The notes under the pieces: generated by a model
What the model was told of the DNA's origin: nothing
Seen by the model: the letters and a program-made list of their open reading frames with translations, nothing else
Databases searched by the model: none
Made by a program: the position numbers and the translations under genes
Assembly: GCA_021828425.1 (NCBI GenBank)
Contig: JAKARN010000072.1
Location: 1 to 7,038 of the forward strand
Length of the DNA: 7,038 nucleotides
Source: Pseudomonadota bacterium
GTDB taxonomy: Bacteria; Pseudomonadota; Gammaproteobacteria; JAKAQQ01
Reading direction: 5' to 3'
In this document: piece by piece, positions 1 to 7,038 of the stretch
How positions within the stretch are numbered: position 1 is the stretch's first letter
Layout of the letters: each line of letters opens with the position of its first letter

Positions 1-2
1 TC

Positions 3-497
3 AAGTCGGCCTACAGCAAGACCGTGGGACGCATGGGGCACCATGAGTACAAGGCCCGCCACATCCTGGTCAAGACCCAGGCCCAGGCCCAGGCCATCAT
101 CGTCGATCTGGAACATGGCCAGCATTTTTCCACCCTCGCCAAAAAATTCTCCGAGGATACGACCGCCGCGGACGGTGGCGAACTCGGCTGGGTGAGCGCG
201 AGCCAGGAGACCCCGCCCTTTGCCGCAGCCCTCCGGAAACTCAAGGTCGGGCAGTACACGCGTGTTCCCGTGAAGACCCAGTTCGGCTGGCATGTCATCG
301 AGCTTCAGGGCAAGCGGCCGATCACCCCGCCCAGTTTCAAGCAAATGCACACCCGGCTGCTCAACGTGTTGCGGAACAAGGAAGTGACTGACTTCATCAC
401 CCGGCTGCGCAGCCAGGCCAAGGTCAAGATCCTGCTCAAGCCCAGCGCGGCTCCGACGGGACCGGCCTCTCCCCCCGCCGTACCGGCCAAGCCCTGA
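3..497 (+). CDS. Parvulin-type peptidyl-prolyl cis-trans isomerase (PpiC/SurA-like), 5' end missing
   Basis: This is the C-terminal part of a rotamase that catalyses cis-trans isomerisation of Xaa-Pro bonds, usually to help fold exported proteins. The frame is open to the left edge, so the true start and any signal peptide or membrane anchor lie outside the window; the in-frame GTG at 24 and ATG at 33 are internal. Of 164 visible residues, about 15-106 are a complete parvulin domain: the opening EYKARHILVK, the central GGELGW (residues 58-63), PPFAAAL, and the closing FGWHVIEL (94-101). A helical segment with KQMHTRLLNVLRNKEV follows, as in PpiC and PrsA-like proteins, then a Pro/Ala-rich tail of about 19 residues. 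It converges on ligA and ends at TGA 495-497. The family is certain. The subtype (periplasmic chaperone or other parvulin) cannot be decided without the N-terminus, so no symbol is given. Confidence 0.9.
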   Translation, partial: KSAYSKTVGRMGHHEYKARHILVKTQAQAQAIIVDLEHGQHFSTLAKKFSEDTTAADGGELGWVSASQETPPFAAALRKLKVGQYTRVPVKTQFGWHVIELQGKRPITPPSFKQMHTRLLNVLRNKEVTDFITRLRSQAKVKILLKPSAAPTGPASPPAVPAKP

Positions 498-504
498 GAC
501 CCGA

Positions 505-535
505 GGTGGGGTACGGGCTCGCCCCGTACCCCACC
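505..535. terminator. Perfect inverted repeat between convergent genes, probable bidirectional terminator
   Basis: GGTGGGGTACGGG (505-517) is perfectly complementary to CCCGTACCCCACC (523-535), with a 5-base loop CTCGC. The 13-bp, very GC-rich stem nearly fills the space between the isomerase stop (495-497) and the ligA stop (540-538), so RNA read from either direction would fold it. Neither strand has a T-run after the stem, so it is not a textbook intrinsic terminator. The position and perfect pairing argue for a terminator or an RNA 3'-end stabiliser; this is inference. Confidence 0.65.
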
Positions 536-537
536 GG

Positions 538-2604
<2,067 letters not shown>

Positions 2605-5600
2605 TCAGGCCTGCTCGGCCATCCGGACCGCTTCATCGAGGTCGACTGCCACAATGCGGGAGACCCCCGGTTCCTGCATGGTGACCCCGACCAGTCCATC
2701 TGCCGTCTCCAAGGACAGCTTGTTGTGACTGATCAGGATGATCTGGAGGTGTTCCGAGAGTTCGCGCACGAGGGCCGCGAAGCGAAGAATGCTGGATTCA
2801 TCCATCGGGGCATCCACCTCGTCCAGCATGCAGAACGGGGCGGGATTGAGCCGGAAGATCGCGAAGATGACGGCAATGGCGGTGAGCGCCTTCTCTCCAC
2901 CGGACAGCTGGCTGATCGAGACCGGCCGTTTTCCGGGCGGCCAGGCGAACAGTTCGACGCCCGCCGTCTCCTCGCTGTCTCCCACGCGCCGGAGCTCCGC
3001 CTGCCCTCCCCCGAAAAGGCGCGGGAACAGCTGTCTCAGTCCCTGGTTGACCTCCCGGAACGTGGCATCGAAACGGGTCCGGCTTTCCAGGTCGATCTTC
3101 TGGATCGCCTCCTGGAGCAGGGTCAATCCCTGCGTGATGTCACGGATCTGTGCATCCAGGGCCTCCTGCTGGACCCGCTCGCTTTCATAATCCTCGGGTG
3201 CCCGGAGGTTGACCTCCCCCAAACGCTCGATCTTCCGGCCCAAGGTCTCGATCTCCTCCTCGATCGCATCGGCCGTGTCGGTGTCGGACACGGCGAGGCT
3301 CCAGTCGCACTGGCTGCGCTCGGCCCGGATGGCAAGCTCCGCCAGGCGGCTTTTCCAGTCCTGGGCCTCGAGCCGGCATTGTTCGAGCACGCTGCGGACG
3401 GCTTCGTACTGGCGGGTCGTCCCGGTGCGCTTCTGTTCGAGTTCGGCTTTCAACTGTTCACCCGTCTCCCGGGCCGAGCGCACTGACTCGAGCCGCTCCT
3501 GGGCCGAGTGGAGTTCCGCCACCCAGCGTTCGGGGCCATCCTCCGCCGCAACGTTCGACTGCTCCGCCCGCAGCCATTCATCCAGCCGTCGCAGCTCCCT
3601 CTCCAGTTCGGAAAGACGGGCTTCCGTCTCCGTCCGCCGTCCCCGGACCGCTTCGACCTCGACCGCAAGGCGCTCGCCGGCCACTTCCAGCTCATGCTCG
3701 TGCTCGGCCACCGCCCGGGCTTTTCGTGCCCGCTCATCGCACTCGGCCCGAACCGTCTCCCGCTCGGCCGCCAGCCGCTCGGCCGCATCGGCCACGGTGG
3801 CCATCCGGTCTTCCGCCTCGGCGGAGGCTGCCTCGGCCTCCGCCAGACGGAGGGCAAGTTCCTCCAGGCGTTCCGTGAGTTCCGTGCGTGATTTCAAGGC
3901 AGCCTCCCGTTGCCGTTCTTCCTCCGCCAGCTCGAGATCAAGTTGAATGAGCCGGGCGCGGATCTCCATCAAATGTCCCGCCTCATCGGCGTTCCGGGCC
4001 TCGAGACCGGAAACGCGCCGGGCGAGATCCAAAACCGATGCCTCGCTCTTCTCCAGGCGACCGTGCTCTGCCGTGCGTCGGGCTTCGAGCTCGACCCTCC
4101 GTTCTTCGAGCGCGCGGATCTCCCGGTCATAGGCAAAGACCGAGCCCAGCCCCCGGTCTCCCCGGTGGATCGCCATCCAGTGACGCCCCACCACGACTCC
4201 CTGGGGGGTGACCCAGTATTCCGACCGCCCGAGTTCCTGGCGCCGGGAGAGCGCTTCCCCGACCGAAGATGCCTGCCGCATGCCGTCCAGGAAAGCGGCC
4301 ATGTCCATGCTCTGACTCCGGATGGGGGAGGCGGCCGATGCGGGTTGCGGGGAGGAGGTGAGGCCGGTCGCCGGTTCGATCAGCATGGCGGAACTTCCGG
4401 GCAGCTCCGCAAAGGAGTCCGCAAAGGGTTCGAGCGCATCGACACAAACAGCCTTGAGGCGCTCCCCGAGGACCGCCTGCGCCATGGCTTCGAATCCGGC
4501 CTCGACCTCGATCCGTTCGACGAGGCGCGGCCGGTCCGCGAGCCCCTTCTCTGCAAGCCAGCCCCGGATCTCGTCTCCCTCGAAGGCAAGCGCAGCCTCG
4601 CGGAGCTGCTCCTGCGCCTGCAGGCGACCTCTGGCCTGCTCGAGGGCCCGCTCGGTCTCGCGGAGTTCCGCTTCGCATTCGTGGACCCGGACCCGGGCCG
4701 ACTCGAGGCTTTGCTTGAGCTCGGCGAGCCCCGCCTCCCGTTCCGTCTTCTCCCGGAGCCCGGCCTCATGCTGAGCTCCCACCTGGTCCCGCTTCCGGCG
4801 CAGCGCATCGGTCCCCCCGCCGGTGAGCCGCTCCTCGCACTCGCGGAGCTGGTTTTCGAGCTCGCTTCGCTGTTCTTGAACATGTTCGGCATTGACCCGG
4901 CCCACCTCCGCATCCCGCCGGGCCTGCGCCAGATCCTCCCGGAGGAGGCCCAGGCGTTCGTCCAGGCGACGGCGTTCTTCCTCCCGGGACTGGAACCCGG
5001 CCTGGGCCCGGGTCGACTCCTCCCGGGTGGAGGACCGTGCTTTCCGGCTCTCGTCGAGCCTCGCCTCGAGCTGCGCCAGGCTTGCCTGCTCCCCAGCCAA
5101 ACGCTCCCGGAGCCGTTTTTGCTCGGCCTCAAGCCGTTCGTGCTCCTGGGCCCGGTGCTGGCGTTCCAGTTCACGGGTCTTCTCGCGGGTCTCGATCTCG
5201 TGGATCTTCTGTTCGAGCCGGCGGCATTGGGACTGGGCCTTGTCGTAGTCGGCCATCAGCTCGCGTTCGCGCTCTCCCTGGACGATGAACTCGACGTCGA
5301 TCCCCGCCTGGACCGCTTTCACCTCCTCCAGCCTCTGTTCCGCCTCGCGGACCCGTCCGTCGGCGTCTTCGAGGCTGCGCGAAAACTCCCGCTTTTGCAG
5401 GATGAACAGGCGGCTCGTCTGGGTGCGACGGCTTTCGCGAAGGGTCCGGAAACGTTCGGCCTGGCGGGCCTGCTGGGCGAGTTGACCCAGCCGCTTCGTG
5501 TGCTGGTCCCGGATCTCGCGGACCGACTCCAGGGTCTCGGTCGTCTGCTCGATCTTGGCCAGGGTTTCCCGGCGGCGCTCCTTGTACTTGGACACGCCGG

Positions 5601-6102
5601 CGGCCTCTTCCAGGAAACTCCGCCATTCCTGGGGGTGGAGATCGATGAGCCGGGAGATCGTGCCCTGCTCGATGATGGCATAGCTCCGCGGTCCAAGACC
5701 GGTACCGAGGAACAGGTCGGTGATGTTCCGGCGCAGGCACAAGGAGCCGTTCAGGTAGTACTGGGAGACCCCGTCCCGGCCGACTTCACGACGGACCGAA
5801 ATCTCGCTGAAGGCCGCATACTCGCCTCCCAGACGCCCGTCACTGTTGTCGAAGACGAGTTCGACCGAGGCCCACCCGGCCCGATCCCGGGCATGGGAAC
5901 CGTTGAAGATGACGTCCGGCATGGCGTCGCCCCGCAGGTTCTTGGCCGAGCTTTCACCCAGGACCCAGCGAACCGCATCGATGAGATTGGACTTGCCGGC
6001 TCCGTTGGGTCCGGTGATGGCCACGACGGGTTTCGGAAACTCCAGGCTTGAGGGATCGGCAAAGGACTTGAACCCGCTCAGTCTGATTTTTTGTAGCCGC
6101 AT
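2605..6102 (-). CDS. smc: Chromosome segregation ATPase Smc
   Basis: Smc is the ATP-driven loop-extruding subunit of the bacterial condensin complex (with ScpA and ScpB, not in this window); it compacts and separates newly replicated chromosomes. From the ATG at 6102 the product is 1165 residues. The N-terminal head carries Walker A GPNGAGKS (31-38), with K37 and the arginine R57 at the same positions as in B. subtilis Smc. That match, and a GAGG four bases before the ATG, favour this start over a 29-residue longer frame reaching 6189, which would overlap queF. A Glu/Arg/Ala-rich coiled coil (about 160-505), a hinge (about 511-655) and a returning coil (about 656-945) follow. The C-terminal head has LSGGEK (1066-1071), Walker B MLDEVD with D1094 and E1095, and an ISHNK motif. 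The hinge lacks the usual NPGGSMTGG-like segment, and the D-loop reads MDESS instead of the common LDxxN. It heads a likely two-gene operon with ligA. Confidence 0.97.
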   Translation of the reverse strand: MRLQKIRLSGFKSFADPSSLEFPKPVVAITGPNGAGKSNLIDAVRWVLGESSAKNLRGDAMPDVIFNGSHARDRAGWASVELVFDNSDGRLGGEYAAFSEISVRREVGRDGVSQYYLNGSLCLRRNITDLFLGTGLGPRSYAIIEQGTISRLIDLHPQEWRSFLEEAAGVSKYKERRRETLAKIEQTTETLESVREIRDQHTKRLGQLAQQARQAERFRTLRESRRTQTSRLFILQKREFSRSLEDADGRVREAEQRLEEVKAVQAGIDVEFIVQGERERELMADYDKAQSQCRRLEQKIHEIETREKTRELERQHRAQEHERLEAEQKRLRERLAGEQASLAQLEARLDESRKARSSTREESTRAQAGFQSREEERRRLDERLGLLREDLAQARRDAEVGRVNAEHVQEQRSELENQLRECEERLTGGGTDALRRKRDQVGAQHEAGLREKTEREAGLAELKQSLESARVRVHECEAELRETERALEQARGRLQAQEQLREAALAFEGDEIRGWLAEKGLADRPRLVERIEVEAGFEAMAQAVLGERLKAVCVDALEPFADSFAELPGSSAMLIEPATGLTSSPQPASAASPIRSQSMDMAAFLDGMRQASSVGEALSRRQELGRSEYWVTPQGVVVGRHWMAIHRGDRGLGSVFAYDREIRALEERRVELEARRTAEHGRLEKSEASVLDLARRVSGLEARNADEAGHLMEIRARLIQLDLELAEEERQREAALKSRTELTERLEELALRLAEAEAASAEAEDRMATVADAAERLAAERETVRAECDERARKARAVAEHEHELEVAGERLAVEVEAVRGRRTETEARLSELERELRRLDEWLRAEQSNVAAEDGPERWVAELHSAQERLESVRSARETGEQLKAELEQKRTGTTRQYEAVRSVLEQCRLEAQDWKSRLAELAIRAERSQCDWSLAVSDTDTADAIEEEIETLGRKIERLGEVNLRAPEDYESERVQQEALDAQIRDITQGLTLLQEAIQKIDLESRTRFDATFREVNQGLRQLFPRLFGGGQAELRRVGDSEETAGVELFAWPPGKRPVSISQLSGGEKALTAIAVIFAIFRLNPAPFCMLDEVDAPMDESSILRFAALVRELSEHLQIILISHNKLSLETADGLVGVTMQEPGVSRIVAVDLDEAVRMAEQA

Positions 6103-6180
6103 GCCGCCTCGGACCCGTATCGGGAAACCCCGTGAAAGTGTAAATTGATCATTCCGCGCTTTTCCCACCTGGCCAGATCC
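6103..6180. promoter_or_regulatory. Divergent promoter region between smc and queF
   Basis: This 78-bp gap separates the smc start (minus strand) from the preferred queF start (plus strand) and must hold, or lie next to, the start signals of both. Its only AT-rich patch is about 6133-6152. On the minus strand this reads TACACT (6142-6137), a 4/6 match to a -10 box, and on the plus strand TAAATT (6141-6146), also 4/6; neither has a convincing -35 at the right distance. On the minus strand GAGG lies four bases before the smc ATG. The region is called from geometry, not from a strong motif. Confidence 0.35.
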
Positions 6181-6594
6181 GTGACCCAAAGCCCGAGCCG
6201 CCTACTGTCCACCTTCCCCAACCCGGAGCCCGGGCGGGACTACCTCATCCGGATGGAAATCCCGGAGTTCACCTGCCTCTGCCCGCTCACCGGTCAACCG
6301 GACTTCGCCGTGCTTCACCTCGCCTACATCCCGGACGGGCTCTGTCTCGAACTCAAGGCGCTCAAGCTCTACGTCTGGTCCTTCCGGGACGAAGGGGCGT
6401 TTCATGAGGCGGTGACCAACCGCATTCTAAACGACCTCGTGACCGCCTGCCAGCCGCGCTATCTCCGAGTGGAGGCCTGTTTCCACGTCCGTGGGGGAAT
6501 TCGCACGACGGTCCTGGCCGAACACCGCAAGACGGGCTGGAGCGGCCCTCTGCCACTCCGGGACCCCGACCCCGCACGGGATTCCTTGATCTGA
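6181..6594 (+). CDS. queF: NADPH-dependent 7-cyano-7-deazaguanine reductase QueF (short type)
   Basis: This cytoplasmic enzyme reduces the nitrile of preQ0 to the primary amine of preQ1 using two NADPH, a late step in making queuosine for the wobble base of tRNAs with GUN anticodons. Numbered from GTG 6181, the 137-residue product has the catalytic cysteine C34 in [14 protein letters not shown], the catalytic aspartate D41, the QueF signature ELKALKLY (57-64), and the substrate-binding H75/E76 in [11 protein letters not shown]. The C34 to D41 and C34 to E76 spacings equal those of B. subtilis C55, D62 and E97. Length and wording ([29 protein letters not shown]) fit the unimodular short QueF of beta/gammaproteobacteria rather than the long two-domain E. 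coli type. The start is uncertain: a TTG at 6145 would add 12 residues unlike the family, while GTG 6181 gives [15 protein letters not shown], which resembles relatives as I recall them; neither has a strong ribosome binding site. Other queuosine genes are not in view. Confidence 0.95.
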   Translation: MTQSPSRLLSTFPNPEPGRDYLIRMEIPEFTCLCPLTGQPDFAVLHLAYIPDGLCLELKALKLYVWSFRDEGAFHEAVTNRILNDLVTACQPRYLRVEACFHVRGGIRTTVLAEHRKTGWSGPLPLRDPDPARDSLI

Positions 6595-6595
6595 G

Positions 6596-6617
6596 CCCGG
6601 GAACCTCCGCTCCCGGG
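6596..6617 (+). terminator. Stem-loop just after queF, weak terminator candidate
   Basis: CCCGGGA (6596-6602) pairs perfectly with TCCCGGG (6611-6617) around an 8-base loop, starting one base after the queF stop codon. No T-run follows (the next bases are GATTCATC), so termination may be partial and some read-through into dksA is possible. The stem is short and GC-rich in a GC-rich genome, so chance is not excluded. Confidence 0.35.
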
Positions 6618-6619
6618 GA

Positions 6620-6648
6620 TTCATCTGGCGGGCCGAGACTGCTATAAT
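6620..6648 (+). promoter_or_regulatory. Extended -10 (sigma70-type) promoter for dksA
   Basis: A perfect TATAAT (6643-6648) is preceded by TG one base upstream (TGCTATAAT, 6640-6648), the extended -10 arrangement that lessens dependence on a -35 box. The -35 position 17 bp upstream reads TTCATC (6620-6625), only a 3/6 match. A perfect TATAAT stands out in such GC-rich DNA. The predicted transcript start near 6655 gives a leader of about 43 bases before the dksA ATG at 6698, with a modest AGG (6688-6690) seven bases before the start codon. Confidence 0.7.
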
Positions 6649-6697
6649 TCCGGTTTAGCCAAACGGATTCATTTCCAAGGCCCCACCAGGCACACCG

Positions 6698-7038
6698 ATG
6701 TCCCCCAGCAAAAAAACCACGCGCCCCGCGCCTTCTGGAAACGGATCGAAACCCCGGAACACACGTGCTCCAAAGGCTCTCAAAAAGGGCAGGACCCGCT
6801 CTCCGGAACCCGCCTCCCGGCCCGCGAAAGATTCGCCCGACTCCTCCTTTTTGAGCACGCTCGGGGAGGGCATCGCGCCGTATCCGCTCCGCGAGGGCGA
6901 GAGCTACATGAATGCCGCGCAGAAGGAGCACTTCCAGCGGATTCTCACGACCTGGAAGCAGGATCTCATGGAAGAAGTCGACCGGACCGTCCATCACATG
7001 CAGGACGAGGCCATGAATTTCCCGGATCCCAACGACCG
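6698..7038 (+). CDS. dksA: RNA polymerase-binding transcription factor DksA, 3' end beyond the window
   Basis: DksA inserts a coiled coil into the secondary channel of RNA polymerase and, with ppGpp, represses rRNA promoters and activates amino-acid biosynthesis promoters under starvation. The 113 complete codons visible run open to the right edge. Residues 50-113 match the first part of E. coli DksA: SFLSTLGEGIAPYPL, the strongly conserved EVDRTVHHMQDEA (93-105), and the coiled-coil tip FPDPND, where D110 and D113 correspond to E. coli D71 and D74, the residues needed for activity. The C-terminal zinc finger is outside the window. Compared with E. coli the protein has about 39 extra N-terminal residues rich in Lys, Arg, Pro, Ser and Thr and low in acidic residues, probably disordered. 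The ATG at 6698 fits the upstream promoter and an AGG at seven bases. A TTG at 6851 would give the short form but has no ribosome binding site. Confidence 0.95.
   Translation, partial: MSPSKKTTRPAPSGNGSKPRNTRAPKALKKGRTRSPEPASRPAKDSPDSSFLSTLGEGIAPYPLREGESYMNAAQKEHFQRILTTWKQDLMEEVDRTVHHMQDEAMNFPDPND

Noticed and set aside
73..95. A small CAGGCC-type tandem repeat in the isomerase gene encoding alternating Gln-Ala
   Set aside because: It keeps the normal helix following the ARHILVK motif of parvulins, where relatives also have alternating Ala and polar residues; it is only three units.
3910..6051. A 713-codon open frame on the plus strand, antisense to smc
   Set aside because: It is the complement of a strongly supported smc gene. 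Its product is a Leu/Pro/Glu/Gly-rich run with no recognisable domain, and GC-rich codon use in the sense gene makes antisense stops rare.
6650..6666. A small imperfect hairpin (CCGGTTT...AAACGG) at the predicted dksA transcript start
   Set aside because: The stem has a bulge and only about six pairs, and overlaps the predicted start of transcription, so part of it would not be in the RNA.
6362..6997. A 211-codon minus-strand frame covering queF, the intergenic region and dksA
   Set aside because: Both genes beneath it are identified by conserved catalytic or functional residues; the antisense product has no recognisable domain.

Overview
The window is GC-rich, densely coded bacterial chromosome. 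It most likely comes from a gammaproteobacterium or a close relative, such as an Acidithiobacillia-like or Chromatiales-like lineage. The support is protein character: the C-terminal head of Smc is close to the Pseudomonas-type form, QueF is the short single-domain type with beta/gammaproteobacterial wording, and DksA is a classic proteobacterial DksA. No plasmid, phage, insertion sequence, CRISPR array, tRNA or rRNA gene is visible. I see ordinary housekeeping genes, not a new biological system.

Layout from left to right. (1) The 3' part of a parvulin-type peptidyl-prolyl isomerase gene runs rightward off the left edge. (2) It converges on ligA. The 40-bp gap between the two stop codons is largely a perfect 13-bp inverted repeat, probably a shared terminator. 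(3) ligA and smc lie on the minus strand, transcribed smc then ligA, 18 bp apart. In many gammaproteobacteria zipA sits between these two genes; here it is absent. (4) A short divergent region separates smc from queF on the plus strand. (5) dksA follows queF after about 100 bp that hold a small stem-loop and a clear extended -10 promoter; it runs off the right edge.

Functionally, smc (chromosome organisation) and ligA (Okazaki-fragment and repair nick sealing) form a replication/segregation pair. queF makes preQ1 for the queuosine tRNA modification. dksA encodes the RNA polymerase secondary-channel regulator that works with ppGpp. The two plus-strand genes queF and dksA may be partly co-transcribed, but dksA appears to have its own promoter.

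Points worth a second look are the missing zipA, a basic disordered-looking N-terminal extension on DksA, a compact Smc hinge lacking the usual glycine motif, an altered Smc D-loop, and the bidirectional hairpin without a U-tract. Very long open frames antisense to ligA and smc are explained by base composition and are not called as genes.
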